Below are positions 1 through 5,902 of a DNA stretch of 7,264 bases, one piece after another; the first letter of the stretch is position 1, and the number at the start of each line of letters is the position of its first letter. The DNA is from SAR202 cluster bacterium. Its GTDB lineage: Bacteria; Chloroflexota; Dehalococcoidia; SAR202; GCA-002694895. Where the stretch lies: assembly GCA_009391605.1 (NCBI GenBank), contig VFGQ01000024.1, positions 1 to 7,264 of the forward strand, read 5' to 3'. The notes under the pieces were generated by a model. The model had not been told where the DNA came from, ran no database searches, and saw only the letters and a program-made list of their open reading frames with translations. Position numbers and translations under genes: made by a program.

Positions 1-985
1 ATCAGGAGTACATCCTTTTGCCCAGGGATCAGATGGTGGAGGATCAATTAGGATCCCTTCTTCTTTTTCTGGAATTTACGGTATAAAAGGAACTCAGGGA
101 AGGGTTCCCAGAAGACATGCTAGCAGAATGAGTTGGCATCCTGTAAATTACTCGTGCATGGGGCCAATGAGTTGGTATGTTAAAGACAGCGCTCTTTTAT
201 TACAAGCAATGTCAGGTCCGCACCCTGAGGCTGAACCAGGTACAATCGCTACACCTGCTCCAGATTTTTTAAAAAATATTGACGCTGGTATAAAAGGCAA
301 AAAAATTGCTTGGTCATCAAATTTAAATTGCCGTAGTGTTGACCCGGAAGTGATTAAAGTAAATAAACAAGCAATGGATATATTTGAAAAACATGGCGCT
401 ATTGTAGAAGATCTTGAGTTTAACATTGACCTTAATGAATATGAAGAACTTGACTCTATTTTAAGCATCGCATTAAACTATGCAAATAACAAATCATATT
501 ATGAACAGGATCCCTTTAAATTAATGCCACATGTTAGAAATACTATTGAAAGAGGAAAATTAATAACTTCTGAGCAATATATTCAGGCTCTGACAAAATT
601 ATATGAGTTAAGAGATTACATATCATCTTTATTTATTAATTATGATTTTATTGCAACTCCTACTAGCGCATTCACCGCAAATAAATGCGATGAAAAACAT
701 ATTGTTGAAAACGGAAAACTAAAAATTGTTAAAATGACCAGAGAAGATAAATTCATTGAAAATGATATGGATTATTCATCATGGAATTTTGCTTGTAAAC
801 AATTCACAGCTTTATTTAACTGGAGTGGTAACCCAGGAGCAAGTATTCCGAGTGGTTTTACAAAATATAATATGCCAGTAGGTTTACAAATTGTTGGAGC
901 AAAAGAAAATGAAGTAGGTGTATTACAAGCTTCGAGGGTATTTGAATTAGAAAAACCTTGGCAAAACAAAAGACCTATAATTTAA
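1..985 (+). CDS. Amidase-signature family amidase, C-terminal part (5' end outside window)
   Basis: This is a serine amidase of the amidase-signature family, which hydrolyses C-N amide bonds with a Ser-cisSer-Lys triad; relatives include general amidases and GatA. The reading frame is open from base 2, so the gene starts before the window; 327 residues are visible against roughly 450-500 for the family. The core signature GSDGGGSIRIP is encoded at bases 26-58, with the expected nucleophile Ser in the codon at 44-46. The catalytic Lys and cis-Ser would lie upstream and cannot be checked. The C-terminal part is also typical: LLLQAMSGPHPE, then PAPDFL, then NWSGNPGASIPSGF and MPVGLQIVG near the end. 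An internal ATG at 128 falls after the catalytic Ser and is not the real start. The gene ends 3 bp from the convergent transporter operon. No signal peptide can be assessed. The substrate is unknown; an amide-bearing compound imported by the neighbouring transporter is only a guess. Confidence 0.93.
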   Translation, partial: SGVHPFAQGSDGGGSIRIPSSFSGIYGIKGTQGRVPRRHASRMSWHPVNYSCMGPMSWYVKDSALLLQAMSGPHPEAEPGTIATPAPDFLKNIDAGIKGKKIAWSSNLNCRSVDPEVIKVNKQAMDIFEKHGAIVEDLEFNIDLNEYEELDSILSIALNYANNKSYYEQDPFKLMPHVRNTIERGKLITSEQYIQALTKLYELRDYISSLFINYDFIATPTSAFTANKCDEKHIVENGKLKIVKMTREDKFIENDMDYSSWNFACKQFTALFNWSGNPGASIPSGFTKYNMPVGLQIVGAKENEVGVLQASRVFELEKPWQNKRPII

Positions 986-988
986 ATA

Positions 989-1879
989 TTAATGCTTTTG
1001 ATCCATTGAATGCCTTAATTTAGGATCCAAAAAATCTCTTAAGGTGTCACCAAGTATATTAAAAGCGAGCACAGCTCCAAAAATAGCAAATCCAGGAAAT
1101 ATTGGTATCCACCACGCAGCTTGTACATATTGCCTTCCTGATGCAACCAGAGCTCCCCATTCTGGCTCTGGAGGTTGGGCACCTGCGCCAACAAAACTTA
1201 ACCCTGATGCAAAAAGAATTGCTAATCCGAAATCAAAAGTTGCTTGAACAAGAGTAGCAGTGTAACTATTAGGAAAGATATGATTAAATATAATCCTCGA
1301 AGGATGTAATCCTAAAGCACGTGATGCTGTAATATAATCCTTACCTTTTTCTGCAATAACACCACTTCTAATTAATCGGGCATACCCTGTCCATCTAACT
1401 AAAGTTATTCCAATTATTGCAGCATCAATACTTGCTCCTAATGAAGTTGCTATAACTAAAGCCATAACTAAATCAGGTACTGATAAAAAAATATCTGTAA
1501 TCCTCATTACAGCTTCATCTATCCATCCGCCAATATATCCACTTACCAATCCAACTAATGAACCAAAAGTACCAGCTATACCTACCACTAATACACCTAT
1601 ACGTAAACTTATGATACCTCCAGCTAAAACTCTGCTAAAAACATCTCTTCCAAATTCATCTGTGCCAAACAAATATTCCCAGCTAGGTTTTTGAAGAGGG
1701 ATCCCTACTCCCATTTCATCGAATTCATAAGGGGCTAATATTGAACCAAACAAGCCTATAAACACATATATAAATATTATAACCAAAGAGATTAAAGCAG
1801 GGGGATTAATTTTTACAGCATTAATTAACTCTGTAAAAGTACTTTTTTGTGGTCTTAATGTTATTTCCTGATCAGCCAT
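989..1879 (-). CDS. dppC: ABC transporter permease, DppC/OppC type
   Basis: This is an inner-membrane permease subunit of a peptide/nickel-class ABC importer, expected to pair with the DppB-type protein encoded just upstream. The 296 residues are a normal length. A cytoplasmic N-terminus is followed by a first membrane helix at about residues 27-49. Next comes the DppC-family motif GTDEFGRDVFSRVLAGG at 72-88. The EAA-loop that contacts the ATPase is at about 181-203 (ITASRALGLHPSRIIFNHIF). The conserved QPPEPEWGALVASG segment is at 235-248, and the typical NILGDTLRDFLDPKLR end at 274-289. The ATG directly follows the dppB stop codon with no base between. Shine-Dalgarno-like AAGGA (1891-1895) and AGGT (1885-1888) lie inside the end of dppB, so translational coupling is likely. 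The transported solute cannot be told from the permease; the dppC name denotes family, not proven dipeptide transport. Confidence 0.95.
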   Translation of the reverse strand: MADQEITLRPQKSTFTELINAVKINPPALISLVIIFIYVFIGLFGSILAPYEFDEMGVGIPLQKPSWEYLFGTDEFGRDVFSRVLAGGIISLRIGVLVVGIAGTFGSLVGLVSGYIGGWIDEAVMRITDIFLSVPDLVMALVIATSLGASIDAAIIGITLVRWTGYARLIRSGVIAEKGKDYITASRALGLHPSRIIFNHIFPNSYTATLVQATFDFGLAILFASGLSFVGAGAQPPEPEWGALVASGRQYVQAAWWIPIFPGFAIFGAVLAFNILGDTLRDFLDPKLRHSMDQKH

Positions 1880-2899
1880 TTAATACCTAATCCTTGGATC
1901 TAAAAAAGCCACCACAATATCAACAATCATATTAGCAGTGGAAAATGCTATTCCAATTAAAATGGTAACATCTACTACAGCTAGTCTATCCAAAAGCATA
2001 ATAGATTGAACCGCAAATCTTCCAACGCCTGGCCAGGCAAAAATCGTCTCAGTTAAAACAGCCCCAGAAAGCAACCCTCCTACTAGTAAACCTAATATAG
2101 TAACAGTTGGTATTAAAGCATTTCGCATAACATGCCGACCAATTACAGTTTTTTCTTGTAATCCTTTAGATCTGGCTGTTCTTACATAATCCTGGCTAAT
2201 AACTTCTAGAATACTTGCTCTGGTAACACGTGCTAATAATCCAACAACAGAAAAACCTAATATAAATGAAGGTAATATCAAATGATAGATAGAATTAAAA
2301 AACCCATCCCAATAACCTGTGATAACAGTATCTATTAAATAAAAACCTGTTATCTGTTTTGGGATTTCCATTTCCAAATCAATTCTTTGCGAAGAGGGTA
2401 CTATTCCTAAATAATAATAAAAAATAATAAGCATAATAATAGCAAGCCAAAATATAGGCATTGAAACACCAAATAAGGAAATTGCTCTAATTACATGATC
2501 AATCCAACTATTTCTCTTCAAGGCGGATATGATTCCTAATGGGATTCCCATCACAGTTGCAAAAATAAACGAAACAAAAGCTAATTCCATTGTTGCAGGG
2601 AAATAATCTCTCAAATTATCAATTATAGGCGCTCTTGTAACTAAGGAAGTTCCCATATCTCCTCTTATTAAATTACCAACAAAATTAAGATATTGTTTCC
2701 ACATTGGTAAATCTAATCCCCATTTTGCCCGAAAAGCATGATATTCATCCATTCCGGCTGCGATGCCTCCAGCACTAAATAATAATGCTGCAGGATCTCC
2801 TGGTAATCCAAACATTAATATAAAAGTAAACATCGTCAATCCAAGCAATACAAATATTTGTAAAGATAATCTACGTAATATAAATTTACCGATATTCAT
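1880..2899 (-). CDS. dppB: ABC transporter permease, DppB/OppB type
   Basis: This is the partner inner-membrane permease of the peptide/nickel-class importer, 339 residues, the usual size. It opens with the family-typical FILRRLSLQIFVLLGLTMFT, whose hydrophobic stretch is the first membrane helix (about 10-31), followed by the GLPGDPAA motif at 31-38. The EAA-loop is at about 237-264 (DYVRTARSKGLQEK, then HVMRNALIP). The ETIFAWPGVGRFAVQSI segment is at 284-300, and the protein ends in FLDPRIRY, characteristic of DppB proteins. Upstream of the ATG I see only AAAAG and no good Shine-Dalgarno, so initiation may be weak or depend on upstream translation. The gene lies 98 bp after the binding-protein gene, separated from it by a strong palindrome, which suggests lower permease than binding-protein expression. 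It abuts dppC exactly. No ATPase gene follows, so the ATPases must be encoded elsewhere or shared. Confidence 0.95.
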   Translation of the reverse strand: MNIGKFILRRLSLQIFVLLGLTMFTFILMFGLPGDPAALLFSAGGIAAGMDEYHAFRAKWGLDLPMWKQYLNFVGNLIRGDMGTSLVTRAPIIDNLRDYFPATMELAFVSFIFATVMGIPLGIISALKRNSWIDHVIRAISLFGVSMPIFWLAIIMLIIFYYYLGIVPSSQRIDLEMEIPKQITGFYLIDTVITGYWDGFFNSIYHLILPSFILGFSVVGLLARVTRASILEVISQDYVRTARSKGLQEKTVIGRHVMRNALIPTVTILGLLVGGLLSGAVLTETIFAWPGVGRFAVQSIMLLDRLAVVDVTILIGIAFSTANMIVDIVVAFLDPRIRY

Positions 2900-2937
2900 A
2901 ACTTTTAGAGTTGATTATTTATATAAGAGATATATGA

Positions 2938-2969
2938 GAAGGAGCAATTTCAATTGAAATTGCTCCTTC
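2938..2969 (-). terminator. Perfect palindrome between binding-protein and permease genes (attenuator or mRNA-stabilising hairpin)
   Basis: Arms GAAGGAGCAATTTC (2938-2951) and GAAATTGCTCCTTC (2956-2969) flank AATT, making a flawless 32-bp palindrome that folds as a 14-bp stem with a 4-base loop. On the transcribed minus strand it sits 28 bases after the binding-protein stop and 38 bases before the dppB start. The following bases are T-rich but interrupted (TCATATATCTCTTATAT), not a clean U-run. A partial terminator or a 3'-end-protecting hairpin, as known for binding-protein genes such as malE, therefore fits better than full termination. The structure is seen directly; the function is inferred. 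Confidence 0.7.
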
Positions 2970-2997
2970 CATGAAGTACTAATTTATTTAATTTAGA

Positions 2998-4743
2998 TTA
3001 CTCAGCTTTTCTTAAATATCTGAAGTCCAAACTAAAACCATGTGGCATAGCAATACCATCAGTCATGTTTGTTCTAAGAGCAACAGTGTCAGCTACCTGC
3101 AATACTGTCATTTCACCACAATTAGCGACCATAAGTGCATTAAGTTCTCTATATATGGTATGTCTCTTATCGTTATCAGTTTCTGCTCTACCTTGAGCAA
3201 CTAAATCTTTCAATTTATCTGCTACTGTTTTGTTATGTTCTTCTATACCTAACAAGAAACACTCAGATGTAGCTCTTACTGATGCAGGATTATCTGGGTC
3301 AAAGTATGTTGCACCTAAGCCAGAGATACCCATATCTTTAAGTGTACCATCAATAATTTGTCCCCAAAATTTTGCTCCTGTAGATTGTACAATCTCTGCA
3401 TTAATTCCAGCTTTTTTCAAGCTAGCCTGTAAAAATTCAATCCCTTTAGTATAAACAACTGATCCACAAGCACCAGCACGACTTTGCAATTTAATTGAAA
3501 AACCATCTGGATAGCCTTCAGCAGCTATAATTGCTTTTGCCTTTTCAGGTTCATATTTCCATTGGTTTGAAATTGCAGGATCATGACCTAACATACCTGG
3601 TAGTATCAAACTTTGATGAACTGAACCTAGCCCCATAGCTACTACTGATAACAAACCATCGTAGTCTATAGCCATATGTATAGCTTTAAAAATCTCATCA
3701 TTAGCTGCATGTTCATTTCTTCTATCAATCAAGAAATTACATGTTATTAATGAAGGATAAGAAAAAGTATATACTTTTGGCTGAAGATCAAGTGTTTTTA
3801 AAGATATAGGATCCATCTGTAAAGCTACGTCAACTTCACCTTTTGCCATCATCAATTCAGCAGTTGCATTTTCAGGGATATTAGAAAATACTAATTGATC
3901 AGCTCCTGGGCCAACTCCATCGTGTCCACCCCAATAATCTTTATTCCTTTTCAATGTTAATCTTTGTTCTGCAACCCATGAGTCAATTTGATAAGAAGCT
4001 GTACCAACAGAAGTAGTTGCGCCCCATGCTGCTCCCCAATCGCCTTCTTCTTCATGTTTTTTCAATTCAGCAGCATCTACAATCAAGAATTGCTTAGATG
4101 CTAATATAGCAAGCAAAGGAGCAAAAGAATTTTTCAAAACCATAGTAACTTCCATATCACCAGTAGCATCAATACTTACTATATCAGTGACCCATGAAAA
4201 TCTTGCTGTTGCTTTATCTAATTCAATTACATGAATAGATCTCTTTAAAGAATCAACAACTGCTTGCCCTGTTAATGAATTACCAGTAGTAAATTTAACA
4301 CCTTCCCTGATTTTAAAAGTATAAGTAGTTCCACCTCCTGAAATCTCCCAACTCTCTGCTAAGTTTGGAACAGGTACTGCAGAGTCTCCTCTTGTTACCA
4401 TTGGAGTATTTAAAGCAGTAAGCCCTTCATAAACTTGTTGAGAAATTCTGTGTTCAAAGAATGATCCGCCTCTTGGTGGAGTAAAACCTTCAGTAAAAAA
4501 GAAAACATCTCTAACATTTATACTTTTAGCATAAGTTGGTGCAGGAGCGACTTCTTTCACTACTTCCACTTCCTTTACTACTTCCTTTACCACTTCTACT
4601 TCTTTTTCAACAACTTTTTCTACAACTTTTTCAACTGGAACTTCTTTAATAACTTCTACAGTTTCAGTTGTTGTACATGCTATCATAAAAGATAATAGCG
4701 AAGTAAAAAGAAATAATTTTGTAAATAATTTTAAATTTTTCAT
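2998..4743 (-). CDS. ABC transporter solute-binding lipoprotein, family 5 (peptide/nickel/opine type)
   Basis: This is the extracytoplasmic substrate receptor of the importer. The 581 residues begin with a lipoprotein signal peptide: basic MKNLKLFTK, a hydrophobic stretch to residue 22, and a lipobox ending MIAC with the lipid-modified Cys at 23. Residues 27-65 form a linker in which 36 of 39 residues are Glu, Val or Lys. The SBP_bac_5 fold follows from about 75, with the family signature region AESWEISGGGTTYTFKIREG at about 129-148. The length is typical once the linker is allowed for. The start is well supported: AAGGAGA (4749-4755 on the plus strand) lies 5 bases upstream of the ATG, and a near-consensus promoter lies further upstream. 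It is the first gene of the operon with dppB and dppC. Family 5 proteins bind oligopeptides, nickel complexes, sugars or amine compounds; nothing here identifies the ligand. Confidence 0.96.
   Translation of the reverse strand: MKNLKLFTKLFLFTSLLSFMIACTTTETVEVIKEVPVEKVVEKVVEKEVEVVKEVVKEVEVVKEVAPAPTYAKSINVRDVFFFTEGFTPPRGGSFFEHRISQQVYEGLTALNTPMVTRGDSAVPVPNLAESWEISGGGTTYTFKIREGVKFTTGNSLTGQAVVDSLKRSIHVIELDKATARFSWVTDIVSIDATGDMEVTMVLKNSFAPLLAILASKQFLIVDAAELKKHEEEGDWGAAWGATTSVGTASYQIDSWVAEQRLTLKRNKDYWGGHDGVGPGADQLVFSNIPENATAELMMAKGEVDVALQMDPISLKTLDLQPKVYTFSYPSLITCNFLIDRRNEHAANDEIFKAIHMAIDYDGLLSVVAMGLGSVHQSLILPGMLGHDPAISNQWKYEPEKAKAIIAAEGYPDGFSIKLQSRAGACGSVVYTKGIEFLQASLKKAGINAEIVQSTGAKFWGQIIDGTLKDMGISGLGATYFDPDNPASVRATSECFLLGIEEHNKTVADKLKDLVAQGRAETDNDKRHTIYRELNALMVANCGEMTVLQVADTVALRTNMTDGIAMPHGFSLDFRYLRKAE
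4549..4665 (-). repeat. Glu/Val/Lys repeat encoding the lipoprotein linker
   Basis: Codons 27-65 of the binding protein use almost only Glu, Val and Lys; the three exceptions are one Thr, one Ile and one Pro. The nine-residue unit KEVEVVKEV occurs exactly twice, at residues 47-55 and 57-65, with a period of ten; looser copies (VEKVVEK) precede it. In DNA this gives a pyrimidine-rich plus strand of repeated ACTTC/CTTT words. It lies between the lipidated Cys and the folded domain, so it probably acts as a tether or spacer. Similar linkers are common in Chloroflexota binding proteins (from memory). Confidence 0.8.
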
Positions 4744-4748
4744 AATTG

Positions 4749-4755
4749 TCTCCTT
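4749..4755 (-). promoter_or_regulatory. Shine-Dalgarno site of the solute-binding lipoprotein gene
   Basis: AAGGAGA on the minus strand, 5 bases before the ATG at 4743. It is the best ribosome-binding site in the window and fixes the lipoprotein start, in contrast to the poor site in front of dppB. Confidence 0.8.
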
Positions 4756-4829
4756 ATGAAATAATTAATTTCAGGAATTCTCAATAAGCATAAATTACAG
4801 TTTGCATTTAAACTTCATACATTTTAAAA

Positions 4830-4842
4830 ATACCTAGGGTAT
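4830..4842. promoter_or_regulatory. Small dyad at the predicted transcription start (possible operator)
   Basis: ATACC and GGTAT form an inverted repeat around TAG. The 13-bp dyad covers roughly +1 of the predicted minus-strand promoter, a common place for a repressor site. Five-base arms occur by chance fairly often in such a region, so this is only a candidate; no regulator gene is visible in the window. Confidence 0.3.
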
Positions 4843-4844
4843 CG

Positions 4845-4872
4845 ATTTTAGAGATTTTGTATTATTTGTCAA
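4845..4872 (-). promoter_or_regulatory. Sigma-70-type promoter of the transporter operon
   Basis: On the minus strand, TTGACA (plus coordinates 4867-4872) matches the -35 consensus exactly. It is followed after 16 bases by TAAAAT (4845-4850), which matches five of six -10 consensus bases. The predicted start point is near 4838, giving a leader of about 95 bases before the lipoprotein ATG. This is the strongest promoter-like sequence in the divergent gap. The call rests on sequence match alone. Confidence 0.6.
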
Positions 4873-4882
4873 CGTTAAAAAC

Positions 4883-4911
4883 TTGCTAAAGTTACCAAAT
4901 AATATTAATGT
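4883..4911 (+). promoter_or_regulatory. Weak candidate promoter for the aminotransferase gene
   Basis: TTGCTA (4883-4888), a 17-base spacer and TAATGT (4906-4911) form a poor but correctly spaced sigma-70-like pair, 34 bases before the ATG at 4945. Other AT-rich hexamers nearby could serve equally well, so the exact position is uncertain. Confidence 0.25.
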
Positions 4912-4931
4912 ATATTTCAAAATGGATTCAG

Positions 4932-4937
4932 AAGGGA
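4932..4937 (+). promoter_or_regulatory. Ribosome-binding site that decides the aminotransferase start
   Basis: AAGGGA lies 7 bases before the ATG at 4945. An in-frame TTG at 4939 would leave only one base of spacing, so the ATG at 4945 is the better start; a second ATG at 4954 is less well spaced. Confidence 0.6.
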
Positions 4938-4944
4938 ATTGGTT

Positions 4945-5895
4945 ATGCCTAAAATGAAAGATTTCACCGCTTATCATAATGGAGAATGGAAACCATGGTC
5001 AGATGTAAAGATTGATCCACTTGATTTAGGATTTGTTCTAGGAGATACAGTCTTTGAAACTCTAAGAACTTTTAATGGAAAACCATTAATTTGGAAAGAA
5101 CACATTGAAAGAATATATAGATCATTAAAATACACTAGGATGAATTGCGGGCTTAATCCTGAAGAAATGTACAGTATGTTAGTAGAAGGAATCAATAAAA
5201 ACAAAAATTTGTTAAAAGAATGCGGAGATTTTAATATATGGTTACAAATTTCTAGAGGAACTTCAATGGACGGACCTCCAACCATATTTGCTCAATACAA
5301 ACCTGTTCCTTTTGACACGTTCACAGATTGGTATAGAGATGGAGCGCATGTTGTTTTTGCAAAAACAAAAAGTCATTCCTTCCAAACAATAGACCCTAAA
5401 ATAAAACATTCAAGTAGGATGAATTTTGTCCTTGCACAATTAGAAACAAAGGATATAGATCCGAATGCCCTGACTGCTCTTACCGATTTGGATGGGCATG
5501 TAACAGAGGGGACTTCATTTAATATAATGACAGTAAAAGACGGAGTTATAAAAACACCAACAGATTCTAATATACTTCAGGGAGTTTCAAGAGATGTTGT
5601 TATAAGACTTGCTAAAAATTTAGGTTTAGAGATTTTAGAAGAGAATATCCAACCATACGACCTGGTAACTGCAGATGAAGTATTTTTAAGTAGAACAACT
5701 CCAGGAATAGTACCTGTTAGCAAAGTAGATAATGTTGATATAGAAGGTGAAATACCTGGGCCAATCACTCAAAAACTTCTAGCTGCATATGGCGAACTTG
5801 TAGGTTTTGATCTAATGGATCAAGCATTTAGTTATGAAAATGTAGAACATGAGGATCTTATATCAACATTAAATCATAGACATAAAAAGAAATAA
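4945..5895 (+). CDS. Class IV (fold-type IV) PLP-dependent aminotransferase, BCAT/D-amino acid transaminase-like
   Basis: This is a cytoplasmic pyridoxal-phosphate enzyme that moves amino groups between an amino acid or amine and a 2-oxo acid. At 316 residues it has the usual size. The N-terminal domain shows LDLGFVLGDTVFETLRTFNG (27-46). The Schiff-base lysine is predicted at Lys154 in KIKHSSRMNFVLAQLE, by its distance to the VLA segment shared with D-amino acid transaminase. Glu188 in GHVTEGTSFN should contact the cofactor ring nitrogen. The class IV signature continues to LQGVSR (211-216), and ADEVFLSRTTPGIVPV (243-258) forms the later cofactor-binding loop. That loop has Arg250 where E. 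coli IlvE has Gly (SGT), so substrate choice may differ. I therefore leave out ilvE. It is transcribed divergently from the transporter and is followed after 7 bp by the propeller gene, probably as an operon. Substrate (branched-chain, D-amino acid or amine) is unresolved. Confidence 0.9.
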   Translation: MPKMKDFTAYHNGEWKPWSDVKIDPLDLGFVLGDTVFETLRTFNGKPLIWKEHIERIYRSLKYTRMNCGLNPEEMYSMLVEGINKNKNLLKECGDFNIWLQISRGTSMDGPPTIFAQYKPVPFDTFTDWYRDGAHVVFAKTKSHSFQTIDPKIKHSSRMNFVLAQLETKDIDPNALTALTDLDGHVTEGTSFNIMTVKDGVIKTPTDSNILQGVSRDVVIRLAKNLGLEILEENIQPYDLVTADEVFLSRTTPGIVPVSKVDNVDIEGEIPGPITQKLLAAYGELVGFDLMDQAFSYENVEHEDLISTLNHRHKKK

Positions 5896-5902
5896 ATATA
5901 TT

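Larger units (their letters stand above)
4744..4944. other. Divergent intergenic region
   Basis: These 201 bp separate the transporter operon from the aminotransferase operon and carry the regulatory sites listed separately. Besides those, the minus-strand leader holds two small AT-rich inverted repeats: AGTTT/AAACT (4799-4814) and TGAAAT/ATTTCA (4757-4773). The second ends one base before the lipoprotein ribosome-binding site. No small open frame or RNA gene is recognisable. Confidence 0.6.

Noticed and set aside
148..468. Open frame antisense to the amidase
   Set aside because: It lies wholly within a confident gene, has no ribosome-binding site that I can see and resembles no known protein.
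128..985. Complete 285-residue amidase starting at the ATG at 128
   Set aside because: The frame is open back to base 2 and encodes the amidase core signature with the nucleophile Ser before this ATG, so the gene is cut by the window edge and does not start here.
2938..2969. Insertion-sequence end or recombination site
   Set aside because: A single palindrome with no transposase, no flanking direct repeat and a regular operon position is better explained as an mRNA hairpin.
4549..4665. CRISPR-like or tandem DNA repeat from the repeated ACTTC/CTTT words
   Set aside because: The words are codons of an in-frame Glu/Val/Lys linker, without regular repeat-spacer structure.
4939..4944. TTG start for the aminotransferase, six bases upstream of the ATG
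   Set aside because: It would sit one base from the ribosome-binding site AAGGGA; the ATG at 4945 has normal 7-base spacing.
4974..5285. Open frame antisense to the aminotransferase
   Set aside because: It is a shadow of the real coding strand and has no family features.
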